This document shows, one piece after another, positions 34,271 to 45,374 of a DNA stretch of 64,000 bases. Origin of the DNA: Neoscytalidium dimidiatum (taxonomy: Eukaryota; Ascomycota; Dothideomycetes; Botryosphaeriales; Botryosphaeriaceae); NCBI GenBank assembly GCA_037367355.1, contig CM074696.1, positions 1,488,001-1,552,000 of the forward strand, read 5' to 3'. The notes under the pieces were generated by a model. The model was not told the origin of the DNA, did not search any database, and saw only the letters and a list, made by a program, of their open reading frames with translations. The stretch's first letter is position 1. Every line of letters begins with the position of its first letter. Made by a program: the position numbers and the translations under genes.

Positions 34271-36712
34271 ATGGCAAATTCTGCTCTGTTTGAGGTTTAT
34301 CTCCGCCTACGCCCTGGCACCTCCGGGGACCGTTTTCTCGATATCGAGCAGCCAGAGGAACAGTTCCCGGACCACATTACCATCAAGCCTCCAGAGAACG
34401 ACCGCCGCAAAAAAGCCGTCGAGCGATTTGCATTTACCAGAGTCTTTGAAGAAAATGCCGCCCAGACAGACGTATTTGAGGGAATCGGCTTGCTTCCTCT
34501 CATTGAGGGCGTGCTTGGAGCCGAGGGCAGAGAAGGCCGCGACGCGCTGCTGGCCACCCTCGGTGTGACAGGCTCTGGGAAGGTATCATCTACCGGCGAC
34601 GGCGTTGTTTTGAAAGAGAATCTAACGTGATGTAGAGTCACACCATCCTGGGCTCCCGGAGCGAGCGCGGCATGACGCAGATGGTCCTCGATGTTCTCTT
34701 TTCGAACATTGGCGATCTACTTGTTGATCCTGCGACCTCCTCCTCTACCTTTCCCTCCATTGCTGCCGCCGATGTGTCCGAGGCTCAGATGTTCCCTGCC
34801 TCACTTTATCTGGATACTCTCTACGGAGACAATGCCTCGACTACGTCCAGGGCGCAGACACCTTCGCGGGCACAGACTCCAGGACTGGTATGCTCACCAA
34901 CAACCACTCCCACTCATCCCACGTCATTAGGCCTGTATCCCAATCTTGTACAGAAGCTCAGTCAGCTCAGCAAAGAGAACAACACATCTCCTATTATGTC
35001 ACAATTTCTCTCAATCAAACCCGCCAACAGGGGTATCAATCGCGTCACAAGAAGTACAGCTGCTAAGATGAAAATTGCAAACGTAAAGGACGGCAACAGC
35101 TCCTTCCTCGGAACCACGAGCAAGCCTCGCCACCCCATGCCACGCGTCTCGACCATGCCCGCCCAACCGGCCATGGACGACCTAGCCATCGACGTTGACC
35201 AGACCGCCGAATTCGCCATCGTCATCTCCATGTTCGAAGTGTACAACGACCGCATCTTCGATCTCCTGACCGGCGCCTCGCAGAACTCGAAGTTGATGAA
35301 TGGGGGACGCCGCCGCGCGCTCTTGTTCAAGCCTACCGAACAGTCCCCAGACAGGAAGCAGGTGGCAGGGCTGAAGAAGATCATCTGCGGGAACCTTGAG
35401 GAGGCATTGATGGTGCTGGAGACGGGTCTTCTGGAGAGAAAGGTCAACAGTACTGGCAGCAATGCCGTCAGCTCACGCAGCCACGGATTCTTCTGTGTTG
35501 AGGTCAAGAAACGTCACCGAGCCACCAGGGGCCCGTGGAGCAGCAGCACCCTGACCATCTGCGACCTTGCCGGTAATTATCACTCCTATACGCCCGTTCG
35601 TCCCCTCATCGAGTCAATATGACTTATACCAATTCCCAGGTTCCGAGCGCGCCCGCAACGCCAAAACCGCCGGCGAGACGCTCGCCGAAGCCGGCAAGAT
35701 CAACGAATCGCTCATGTACCTGGGCCAATGCATGCAGATGCAATCCGACATCAGCCACGACAGCAGCAACACCAAGCGCAACGTCGTGCCCTTCCGGCAA
35801 TGCAAGCTGACCGAGCTCCTCTTCTCCAACTCCTTCCCCTCCAACAACAATAACAACGCCGCCAGCAGCCAACACCGCCACCACCGCAGCCCCCAGAAGG
35901 CCATCATGATCGTCACCGCCGACCCGCTCGGCGACTACAACGCGACCTCACAGATCCTGCGCTACTCGGCCCTGGCGCGCGAAGTCACGGTCCCGCGCGT
36001 CCCCTCGCTCACGTCCACCATCGCGCACGGCGCGGGCACCGCCGCGCGACCCGGCACGGCGCAGAGCGGGCGCGCGACGCCGTCGGCGGCGGCGGCGCTC
36101 GAGGAGCAGCTCGACAACGCGCTGGAGGAGGTGGCGCGGCTGGCGGAGCGGCTGGACGTGCTGCACCTGCAGCTGCGCGAGGAGCGCGGGCGGCGCGCGG
36201 CGGCCGAGGCCAGCTGGCGCGCCGCCGAGGAGAACATGGCCGAGGTCGAGGCCGCGCTGCGCGAGGAGCTGTACGCCGAGTACGAGGCCCGCCTCGAGGC
36301 CATGCGGCGCCGCTACAAGGCCAGCTGGGCCGAGGAGGCCGACCGCGCCGACGAGCACTGGGACCGCAAGGTCGAGATCCTGACCAAGGGGATCGAGGTG
36401 TGCGAGGACGAGGCCGCGCGGCGGGAAGGGAGGGACGGGAGGAGGGTCGCGGAGCTGGAGGATGAGAATGCCGCGCTGAGGAGGGAGGTGGAGAGGCTGC
36501 GGCGCGAGCAGCAGATGAGGAGTCCGTCCAAGGGACAGCAGCAGCTCGGCGGCGCCGCGACGCGCTTGGGCAGTGGGACTACGTTGACGCCGAAGGCGTC
36601 GCTGCCGTTTCGCACGCCGAGTAGGGGCAACGTCCTGCCGGGCGCGAGGAAGCAGCGCGTGCTGGGGAAGAAGAGGTGGGAGGCGGAGAACGATCCGTTC
36701 GATAGCGACTGA
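34271..36712 (+). CDS. Divergent kinesin motor protein
   Basis: Three exons (34271-34582, 34636-35572, 35640-36712) give 773 aa; introns are 53 and 67 bp. The motor domain starts directly at the N-terminus (FEVYLRLRPG). The P-loop GVTGSGKS (98-105) is split by intron 1. Switch I is SNAVSSRSH and switch II DLAGSER (414-420) is split by intron 2. KINESLMYLGQCM and PFRQCKLTELL follow, then ILRYSALAREV at the end of the motor. A long Thr/Ser/Pro-rich insertion separates the P-loop from EVYNDRIFDLL. Residues ~550-710 form a strongly predicted coiled coil rich in Glu, Arg and Ala, and the tail is basic. Kinesins move along microtubules using ATP. The large motor insert suggests a Kinesin-6/20-like group, but subfamily is inference. 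Confidence 0.9.
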
Positions 36713-37734
36713 GATGCATGATAGACGGTTAGGTTCAGCATGGGGAAGGAGAGAGGGCATTCTGGTGTCTGGTCTTTCGGAAGATAGGCATAGGCTGGTT
36801 AAGGGCTGGAAAGGCATGGAGGATGATACCCCTACAGGTGTTGGTTTTGGTCTTGGTCTTGCTTTTCCTGGACAGGGCATCGAACGGCGGTGGGAGGAAC
36901 GGCTCGCGTTGATTCTAGAGCTAGATTTGACATCAGCCTTTGTCTTCTGGCACACACATGTTTGAGCACTGGGTAACATCTTGGAGTTTCGGTCATGGAC
37001 GATGATCGACGGCAACGAATCCTAATTTTCTCTTCATTTGCTCCACTCGGCTTCCATGTGCCTCAAAAAGAAAAGGGGTACGGACAGAGGCCGTCAAGAA
37101 AAGGTGCTTGCGTATGGCCTCTATACGAGGCTCTCGCTCGTACAAACACGCTCAACGAAACATGACCGTCAGGCCTGTGATGACCATTCGTAAAAGAAAC
37201 GCTTGGGAAATCGGCCGTTGCTGCTGTGCGATGCGTCTGGCTGTAACTACGTCTGCTCTCATGGTGTTTCCTAATTATCCCGGTGGGTGTTTCCAGCACC
37301 CATATCGTACAAGATCTGCGTTGGTTCCACGGCGAAAGAAAAGGGGGCAAGAAGTAAAATATGTGCGTGAGCGCGGGGTTTCCGGGTCTTCGGTGGTCCA
37401 CCAAACCGTACATCCATCAATCCATCCATCTTCAACAAATACAAGCCATCGGAAATCAGTCACCCGGTCCTGGTCCAATAGACTCACAGTATTCAAAAGG
37501 AAACAAAGAAAAATATCGGGCCTGCGGCGGTATGAACCCGCCCGCGTGGCGCGTTAGCGGTTCGCATCCAGCTTCATCTCGAGCGCACCCCTGTCGAGGA
37601 CGCTGGGCACTACCTAAGACGCGGTCTGCTCCGGCTTTGGCCGAATCTTAGACCGCGCTGCCGCGGAGCCTGGCATGAAAGACAAGTGTGAGTTGTAGGA
37701 GAAGGGGCTCTCTCCATGACTCGAACTGTCTGTT
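36713..37734. other. Convergent intergenic region
   Basis: Lies between the kinesin stop and the stop of the MuDR/FAR1-like gene on the opposite strand. A strong inverted repeat sits at 37621-37656. A tRNA-like B box near 37558 was examined and rejected. No supported gene. Confidence 0.5.
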
Positions 37735-38263
37735 TCATCCAGCACCATTAGCACGGCGCCGCTGCATCAGCGCTATCTGCTTTCCTAACAGCGCGACCTG
37801 CTTTTGCAGGATGGTCAACTCATCGTTATCATCTTCGCCGCCAACGGTCCTATTATTAGGCGCATTGGCCCGTACCAGGCCTGAGCCGGAGCAGTTCGGA
37901 CAAGGTCGCTGCTCAACCATGGCTGGCGACACCGGGAGAGCGGAAGCCCTGCCTGTCGTGCTTGAGGCAGTTGAAGCAGACGGACCGGCACCAGCATTTC
38001 CACTAAGATTGCCAAAACCGTTGGTGTTATTGGACGTGTTGTAAGAAGTGTAGTCGGTGGCCGACAGAGACGTGGTGGCTGGCATGGTTTGGCGACGCTG
38101 CGAGGTGCGCGGTGGACTAGCCGGTCCAATGACACGCACACCGCTCTCAAAGACGAACGGCCGCTCATTTTGATTTGGGCCAGGGCCAGGAGGCAACGGG
38201 TCCCCGTTCATATCATGCCCATTGAGATCAAAAGTGAGAGCTTGTTGCTGCTGTTGCTGTTGC

Positions 38264-38340
<77 letters not shown>

Positions 38341-39490
38341 TTGTTGCTGATGAGCAACCATGTTCCGTTGCTGCTGCTGCACCGCCTGCATCTGTACGCC
38401 CTGCTGTTGCTGTACCTGTTGCTCTTGCACCATGCGATCGGCGCGCCTCGACTCTTCCATGGCGACTTGTATGTCGCGCTGACGATCGCTCATGTCGGTG
38501 TTGTTGGGGCCGGCACCAGGCTGCTTCTGGCTGGGACGGCGGGGCATTGCCTCACCACGAGCCTCGAGCAGACTCTGCTTCGACTTGGCAGCCAACCGGT
38601 CCGTGATCTCTTCTCCGAAGCGCTCGCGGATCAGGTCGACGATGGCGCGCGGCTCCGTGTCGACGGTGACGTGGAAGCCGGCGCGCTGGATGACGTCCTT
38701 CACCCAGCGCTGGGTGTGTTGCACGCCGCGCTTCGCGTACTTGGGCTTGCCGTCGGCGTCCTCGTAAACATCGCGGCTGCAGGTGTGGTTGGCGACGACC
38801 GACGACACGGTCAGCACGCCGGTGTCCTTGTTGATTGTAGCGCGCAGCTTCCACGGGCAGCCCTGCATGAAGTGGCGGCACTGGTAGATGGCACGGGTCT
38901 GGTCCTTCTTGTGGATGCGCGTCAGGAACTTGTCGCGCAGAGCCCAGCTGTTGACGGCGAAGCGCAGGGCCTCGAAGTCGGCGTAGGTGCTGCCCTCGCG
39001 GGGCGTGGGGATGTCGAGGTCGGGCGGAGCATTGCTGTGATGGTGCTGCTGGTGGTGGGACTGGCGGCGATGGTGGTCGTTGTCGTCCGGGTCGGGCTGC
39101 TGCTGCTGTTGCTGCTGCTGCTGGTGCGGCTGGGGCTGGGGCGGCGGCGCGTGCGGATGGTGCGAGGGCTGGGTCTGCAGCTGGTGGAGAGGATGGGCCG
39201 GGTGGGTTGGAGGAGGATGAGGCTGCGGAGGGGGGTAGTGTGCGGCGGCGGGCATCATGGTGGGCTGGTATGGATGTGCGGCGGGCATCGAGACTCCTGC
39301 TTGCATAGGCGGTGCCTGCGTGGAAACGAAAGGCTCGCTGCCATACGGAGGCGGCGCATGCTGGTTCGCTCGACGCCGCGGGGTGCTTCGTTTGGGGTGG
39401 TGCCCGGGATTCAGGCGGACCTGCAGGCTGCGATCAGAGGCCGTGTTGCCGGAGTGCTCGACGACGCGAGGAACGTACTTTGTTAGGCAT
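37735..39490 (-). CDS. MuDR/FAR1-like zinc-binding protein with long polyglutamine tract
   Basis: Two exons (39490-39479 and 39420-37735; 58-bp intron) give 565 aa. The first coding exon is only 12 nt (MPNK). The N-terminus (about 20-130) is rich in His, Pro and Gln. A FAR1/MuDR-type zinc-binding domain follows around 145-225: ALRFAVNSWALRDKF, Cys185-x6-Cys192, and NHTCS with His216 and Cys218. This WRKY-GCM1-like fold is found at the N-terminus of Mutator-like transposases and in transcription factors derived from them. No transposase DDE core follows, so this looks like a domesticated, regulatory protein. Residues 362-397 are 36 uninterrupted Gln. A CPNCSGSG motif precedes a C-terminal heptad-like helix (ILQKQVALLGKQIALMQ). 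Nuclear location and DNA binding are inferred. Confidence 0.85.
38242..38349 (-). repeat. CAG/CAA repeat encoding 36 glutamines
   Basis: 108 bp of mixed CAG and CAA codons on the minus strand (CTG/TTG on the plus strand), inside the MuDR/FAR1-like gene. The longest pure CAG block is about 11 units. Confidence 0.95.
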
Positions 39491-41210
39491 GCTGTGAGCA
39501 GGTGTTTGTGGTGGGAGTCCCGAGGCGGACTGCCCCTTGTAGGCCATCGGGCGGCGTGGCAGACGCGCCGAGAGCCCCCAGCAAAATCACGCGCGACCCT
39601 GAGCCGGCCGCCGGAGCTGCTGCCACTGCTAGCCACAGGCCACACGAGACGAGACACGGCGAGACGGGAGCCAGGTGCCAGCGTGCCCCCCCCCCCAGGA
39701 ATCCGCTCAGCCGCTGCTGCCAATGCTGCAGTGTGCCGCCCAAGTTTTCGCGCTCGCGCTCGCGCCCGCGCCCGCACACGCACACGCCCAGCTGGCCGAC
39801 CGGGCGGTACCTTGTGCGGCAACCTTATTCCCGCTCTCCCGCCCACGGCCGGACCGTTTCCTGTCACCATCCGGGCTGTGCGTAGCGCAGCCGAAGAAGC
39901 TGCGTCAATTCCGCCCAATGGCGCGCCGACGTGGTGTTACTGAGCGCTTCTGCATAGTGATGGGATGGCCGACTTGCCCTATCCAGCTGTGGCAAGACGC
40001 GCTGCGGCGGCCCGGCCAGGTGCCCTCTCGCGGCTCTGCTGCCAGGACAGGCCATGAGCCCTGGGCCCCGAGTTGAGTGCTTCTGGATGCCCGATGCCCG
40101 CCTGGACAGTCTTTGTGCGTCCTGAGAATCCGTCGGCCCGCACTCACGCCGCTCGTTAATCCTCGATGCGGCCTTGCGTCATAGTGGTGGCAGCCCGGCT
40201 CGCACACTCCGGCACGCCTGGGTGGGGAACGTACTTTAGACCGGCTTTTCGCTGCCCTTCCACTTTAGATAAGATCGAGACAGTCAAGCATATATTGCGT
40301 CTCTTTGCTGCTAAATCCGCGTGTTTCTTAGGTGAGAAGGGAGCACCTTCGCAGGAACATCGCCAATCCACCTCTGTTGCCGGATTGGAGCGGTCGACGC
40401 ACCTAGCACACAGTGGCAGCTGCCCGTCCAGCCTCAGCTAACTCATTAAATAACGGATGGCTCTGAAGAGTCTCATATCTCAGTAGTCAATACCACGACT
40501 GACTATCAATTGACTTGACGACGATACGGTCCGCAGGATACATTCAAGCCATTCAAGTCGATGTTGAGCTTGCACGTAGCGAAGTATGAGGTGCCCCATC
40601 AAGCTGACATAGCAAGCTTGACGAAGTTGCTTTCCGCCCCAGTGATTGCGTCCGTCAACAGCAACTTGGGGGCTCTACTCGGACCCTGGGCCAGCTCACT
40701 GCTTCTTCCAAGTCGTAACCCATGAGTCATGTTCGTAGATCCGCAGTCGCCTGTCTCTCCACTCCTGAGGCGTCGATCAAACACAAAATTTGGAAGACCG
40801 GACCAACCTCCGATGGACAAGTCCAGGAAGAGATGTTTCTCACAGTCACGAATAAGAACACATGGCCTCCAGGATGCTTTGATTTCTTCTCCACTGACAT
40901 CACTTCTGGCACTCTATTCGGCAATCGTAGTATTGGAATCAACGGTGACATTTTCAGAGCTTACTCATACCAATACTGAGCAATGTTGAGGCCGCTCCTG
41001 CTGATGTTCAACAGCGGAACTTACTGACCCAACAAAAGTGACTGAGCAGTGAGCTTAGTGATAGGATGACTCCTGGGGCTGTTCGGCCTATCCATCTTCA
41101 GTCGCGTTGAGGAGCATGCATCCTGTAGAATGTATAACCTTTAAGGGAAAGCTTGAGAGTGCACAACGTCGAGGTCGACTAATTTTTCTTCTTCTAGGGC
41201 CATGTCTAGT
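39491..41210. other. Intergenic region upstream of the MuDR/FAR1-like gene
   Basis: Contains the presumed promoter of the minus-strand gene to the left and the 3' UTR of the RCC1-repeat gene to the right. A C-run at about 39685-39697 and an alternating CG/CA tract at about 39749-39785 lie here. Open frames have no recognised domain. Confidence 0.5.
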
Positions 41211-42323
41211 TCAAGTCTTTTCTGAGACATTCTCTTCTTCGTGCGTAAGGACGAAGCTTGTAGCGCATCCAGCAGCAACCATTTTGACGGCACCCTTCAC
41301 CGTTATCTCGTTCCATGTACCAGCTACGTCGCCAGAGGCGTTCGTGGGCTGCCCACAGTTTCCATGCTCACCCCAGCCCCACGCTATCACTTTGCCATCT
41401 TTGGTCTTCGCGAGCACGTGTTCGCTGCCTGTTGACATGTAGTCGATAGGAGGTAGATCCCGCGCTGGCATCTGGCCGTGGTCGTTTCGACCCCAAGCCA
41501 CGAGACTACCGGATTTGAGTAGAACGTAGATACTGCTCCACCCACATCCAACATCAACGTAATCAGTAATGTTCTCAGGCGCAGCCGACTTCACCGAGTG
41601 CTTGTCTGAGCCAAGTACAAGATGCTTGCCGTCGTGGGGATACCCGGCGATATAAGTGAACTCCCGTCCACAAGAAACGCGCATCGCGTTGAAGGAGATT
41701 CCTTCAATTTTCCGAGGTGACCAGACAACTGCTGGAGGCTCACCTAATTGTCCTTTGCGCCCGTTTCCCCAGCCGTAGACCTCTCCGTTATCAAGGACAG
41801 CTACGACGTGGCTCATGCAGGCGGCAATATCAACCACGCGAGTGCCTGGCGGGGGAAACTTGGGAATCTTCTGAGGCCATTGGGATTCTTTAATTTTATC
41901 TCCCTGACCCAGTTCTCCATGGTTACCTGTGCCGCAGCTCAGTACACGGTCGTCAGACACTAAGATGGTCGCCTCCCACGTCGCGGCGCAGAGTCTAGTA
42001 AACGGTGGCGTAGGTAATCTTGGAACGATGCTGCTGGTGAATTCTGTGATCGTTGCCGCCAGATTCTGCCACGGTATGCGCCCGTTTGCATTGTCTCCAG
42101 CGGCGAATATTTCGCATTCAGATGTCAGTATAATAGTATGGTTCCCTCCAGACGCCATCCATGTAGGTTGCTGATCTTGGAAGCGATGCGTGCCTGAGAC
42201 GGGCTGTGGCTCTGACTTATCATCGGTGTGAGCGAGACCTAGCTGTCCGGAACCATTGGAGCCGAAGGCATAAAGCGTGGTGGGCGGCGAGCGCTGCGGC
42301 CGCTCGTGGGGCAAAAGCCACAT
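41211..42323 (-). CDS. RCC1-repeat protein
   Basis: Single-exon frame of 370 aa from the ATG at 42323; the frame extends 27 nt farther up only through a TTG. The start has a weak context, so a missed short upstream exon is possible. Repeats of the RCC1 beta-propeller type are visible: LYAFGSNGSGQLGLAH, EIFAAGDNANGRI, VLSCGTGNHGELGQGD, EVYGWGNGRKGQLGEP, SLVAWGRNDHGQM and KVIAWGWGEHGNCGQP, with interleaved ASGGNHTIIL, CMSHVVAVL, GSEHVLAKT and CATSFVLT strands. The length allows one propeller of six to seven blades. The nearest family by size is the yeast Ats1-type RCC1-like group; whether it has guanine-nucleotide exchange activity is unknown. It is divergent from uS9, with 302 bp between starts. 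Confidence 0.88.
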   Translation of the reverse strand: MWLLPHERPQRSPPTTLYAFGSNGSGQLGLAHTDDKSEPQPVSGTHRFQDQQPTWMASGGNHTIILTSECEIFAAGDNANGRIPWQNLAATITEFTSSIVPRLPTPPFTRLCAATWEATILVSDDRVLSCGTGNHGELGQGDKIKESQWPQKIPKFPPPGTRVVDIAACMSHVVAVLDNGEVYGWGNGRKGQLGEPPAVVWSPRKIEGISFNAMRVSCGREFTYIAGYPHDGKHLVLGSDKHSVKSAAPENITDYVDVGCGWSSIYVLLKSGSLVAWGRNDHGQMPARDLPPIDYMSTGSEHVLAKTKDGKVIAWGWGEHGNCGQPTNASGDVAGTWNEITVKGAVKMVAAGCATSFVLTHEEENVSEKT

Positions 42324-42625
42324 TATGTGAGTAGTCAATAGTGAAAGCAACCGAGATAATCAGAAGCGAAATCGTGGCGAAAATTGGGCGACGTGAGATG
42401 TACAAGTCGAAGCGGTAGGCAGATGCGGCGGCGATGGTGTTGCGGAGGCCGCTTGATTAGATAAGATCGGCACCGGGAAGCTCCGCGCACAATCCGTTTA
42501 GCGAAAACCACCGCAAATTCAGAGCGCGCTGTCCCCGACTGGACTTCGAAGCGACAGCGGACGACTACGACTCACCCCCACGACACCACCCGGCACACCC
42601 CCATCGCGCCATCCTCTCAGCAACC
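42324..42625. promoter_or_regulatory. Bidirectional promoter region, RCC1-repeat gene / RPS16
   Basis: 302 bp between two divergent start codons. It must hold the core promoter and leader of a ribosomal-protein gene and of the RCC1-repeat gene. No individual site is assigned. Confidence 0.55.
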
Positions 42626-43173
42626 ATGGCCGCCGCTCAAAGTGTGCAATGCTTCGGCAAGAAGAAGACCGCGACTGCTGTCGCCCACTGCAAGGCCGGC
42701 AAGGGTCTTGTCAAGGTCAACGGCCAGCCGCTCTCCCTCGTTGAGCCTGCCATCCTGCGCTTCAAGGTCTACGAGCCGCTCCTGATCCTCGGTCTCGACA
42801 AGTTCGGTGCGTTTGCGCCAGTCTCTGTACTGAATACACTGGAAACTAATTGCCATGGCAGCCAACGTCGACATCCGCGTCCGCGTCTCCGGTGGTGGTC
42901 ACACCTCTCAGGTCTACGCCATCCGCCAGGCCATCGCCAAGTCCATCGTGCGTTCCTTCCCCCCTGGAAAACTCTCCGGGAGCATCGGGTCACTAACTCC
43001 ATACACAGATCGCCTACTACCAGAAGTACGTTGATGAGCACTCTAAGAACCAGCTCAAGCAGGCTCTTGTCCAGTACGACCGTACCCTCCTCGTTGCCGA
43101 CAACAGGAGGTGCGAGCCCAAGAAGTTCGGCGGTCCCGGCGCTCGTGCGAGATACCAGAAGTCCTACCGTTAA
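42626..43173 (+). CDS. RPS16: 40S ribosomal protein S16 (uS9)
   Basis: Three exons (42626-42806, 42862-42947, 43009-43173; introns 55 and 61 bp) give 143 aa, exactly the usual eukaryotic length. Diagnostic sequence includes [55 protein letters not shown] and the C-terminal [13 protein letters not shown], whose Arg tail reaches the ribosomal P-site tRNA. It is a structural protein of the small subunit. Codon use is strongly biased towards C-ending codons, as expected for high expression. Confidence 0.97.
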
Positions 43174-43881
43174 GCGACGAATGCACGAGGGGGGAGATGG
43201 AGTGTTGGTGGCTTTACTGGTGCTGGGGCACTACATCCTCGGATTTCTGGGTTTTGCGGGCGATCATTCAGTAAAAAGGAAATGAGATTGATTGCAAGCA
43301 CACGGTTCTGTGCGAAAAATGGAGTACTGTGGTATGAGCATGCACCGGTTCCTATGCACCCAAACGGTACCGTCTGGCTAGAATGGAGATCGTTTGCGAC
43401 CAAAGGACCATTCCATGGCTGTTGAGCCAGAGACAAATATGGAATCATTCTGGCATTTCCAGGTCTACCTATGCGCAGTTTCGCAATCGTCTCGGTACGA
43501 CAGAAGGTCAGAATTGGTAGCGAGTAGGGCCACGCGATATTGCGTTGTGTGTTCAGTGCTTATATTTTAACCTGCGTAACCAAGAACGCGTGTGAATCTT
43601 TCGTTCTTTCCCAATCTACTTACGGCTTCAAAGCTTCCCAGATCTCCTGATAGTTCCAAAGTACGACCCTATCCACCACTATTATCGCAGACGATGCTCT
43701 TTGACATATTCAGCTCATCTGCGCTTTCCCATTTCAGTGTACAGCTTTTTCAAGGTAAGAATATAAACGGCTTCCAGACCGTCAGCGATTCATCGCCCGA
43801 CGCTTACCTCAACCCCGCTCACCCCGGTTCACCATCTGCAAACTCACCTAGCATCTTCACCTTTAACGGCCTTCTCACCTC
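43174..43881. other. Intergenic region
   Basis: Between RPS16 and the PWWP-like gene, both on the plus strand. No supported feature. Confidence 0.5.
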
Positions 43882-45263
43882 ATGTCGCAACATTCGAAAA
43901 AGAACGACGCCGAATACCACTTTGTCGACAGAGAAGGCCAGCTTTGGCCGGCAGTAATATGTGAGAAGGACATGATACCGGCAGAAGAAGTCGATGTTCG
44001 CCCCTCAGGTTTCTATCGCGCGGTCCTGCTGCTCGGTATTCTTGAGTTGTAAGCCCGATGACCATCATTCCCAATATCCTTCCATACAGTGTTTCAGACC
44101 TTATGCTCTAACGTTGCCTCATTACCAAAAGTAAGTGGGTCTTGGAGAGAGACCTTTTCGAGTTTGACCCCTCGGCTAGCCAACGCATTCCCGAGGGACC
44201 ATACAAGCAGCAGCTTCAGGAAGCATGGAATAGCTTCTTTAACAAACCAAACCCGGATGGCGAGCTTGACTGGCCAGACACGAATTACTGGCGGAGTGAG
44301 CTCATAGCCCGCGATCTCCAGAATATCGAGACCTCGCCAAGCGATGACAGTGACGATACATCAATGCTGCCGACTCCACCACGGAGCAAGAAAGTCACTC
44401 CTGTATCGGCCAAGGGTATGAACAGACCTTGGGCCAAGTTCAAGCTCGATAAACAATTCGGCGAGGAGTTTGGTCATGCGCGGAAGAAAGTAAAGACGGA
44501 CAACAAGAAGTGTCTTAACCATTGGTTTCCCGATGAAGATGACCAAGCATCGAACGACCGACCACCTCCAGGGTACTTTGAAAAGATCAAAAGGGAGAAA
44601 GAAGAAGCTGCTCTGAAGCTGGAGATGATCACGGATGACGAGACCGACCTTGAGGACTTCAGCCAGAGCATCGAATTCTCCGCAGAAGAGGATGAGGACA
44701 AGGAAGCCAAGGGGCCGACTCATCGCCGCCAACCTCAAATCAAGAGCGACCCAGACGCTCCCACCTCGACGACGTCTGGAAGATACCCATTCCGGCCTGC
44801 GGCAAGTTTAAAGCTAGCGAACTCCCAGTCACCTAAAGATAGGACACAACATGACGAAGACTATTCCAGAATCACCCAACTATGTTGGGAACTAGCTGTG
44901 GCCAGAGTCAACCTCGCCTGGAAACAAGCGGAGTCCGCAGCGGCTCACCTCATCGGACTGGCACCGTGGTCCGACGCAGCCACCCTTCTCGTCGCTAGGG
45001 TCGCATTTAGATTTGCGCCCTGTCAGGACGTAGAGGGCGATTCCGAAGACTGGCTGCAGGAAGCGGTTGCCGAGCAAATACATGTCAAGTACGAACATCT
45101 CCGGACGACCAAGAATGCCTTTATTGCAGGTCTGTTGAGGGACCATGAGGATCTTGCGGAGATGGTATACGAGCGGAGACTGCGGGATCTCCGGGAGAAG
45201 AGGGTGGAGGTGATCGAGATCAGCGACAGCGAGGAGGAGATCTTGGAGAATAGTTGCCCTTAA
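43882..45263 (+). CDS. PWWP-like nuclear protein
   Basis: Two exons (43882-44048 and 44132-45263; 83-bp intron with a CTAAC branch site) give 432 aa. The N-terminal ~70 residues read YHFVDREGQLWPAVI, then FYRAVLLLGILEF, then KWVLERDLFEFDP. This is the strand pattern of a PWWP/Tudor-like fold as found in short fungal chromatin proteins. The middle (about 110-270) is charged and disordered, with KKV and KRE basic clusters and acidic blocks such as DDETDLEDF and AEEDEDKE. The C-terminal ~130 residues form helices (CWELAVARVNLAWKQAESAAAHLIG). The last residues EVIEISDSEEEI match a SUMO-interacting motif (hydrophobic core with following acidic residues). A chromatin-associated role is an inference; no enzyme motif is present. 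Confidence 0.75.
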
Positions 45264-45374
45264 GTTAGCTGCCAGTCCACTTACGTGCAGCTGTTTGGGA
45301 ATATTACGCCCGGGTATTCTTGAAATAGTCAAATCGCAGCTGGCAAGGAGTGGTATCACTGGAAGAAGGCGACG

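Noticed and set aside
37510..37655. tRNA-like elements (GGTTCGCATCC B box at 37558, GGTCTAAG on the minus strand, T-run near 37505)
   Set aside because: No cloverleaf forms: acceptor arms do not pair and the T-loop lacks the conserved A58 or a paired stem.
40722..40989. Two overlapping frames of about 85 codons
   Set aside because: No domain, no splice support, frames compete on the same strand.
42324..42350. Upstream extension of the RCC1-repeat gene
   Set aside because: It begins at a TTG; the first ATG is at 42323.
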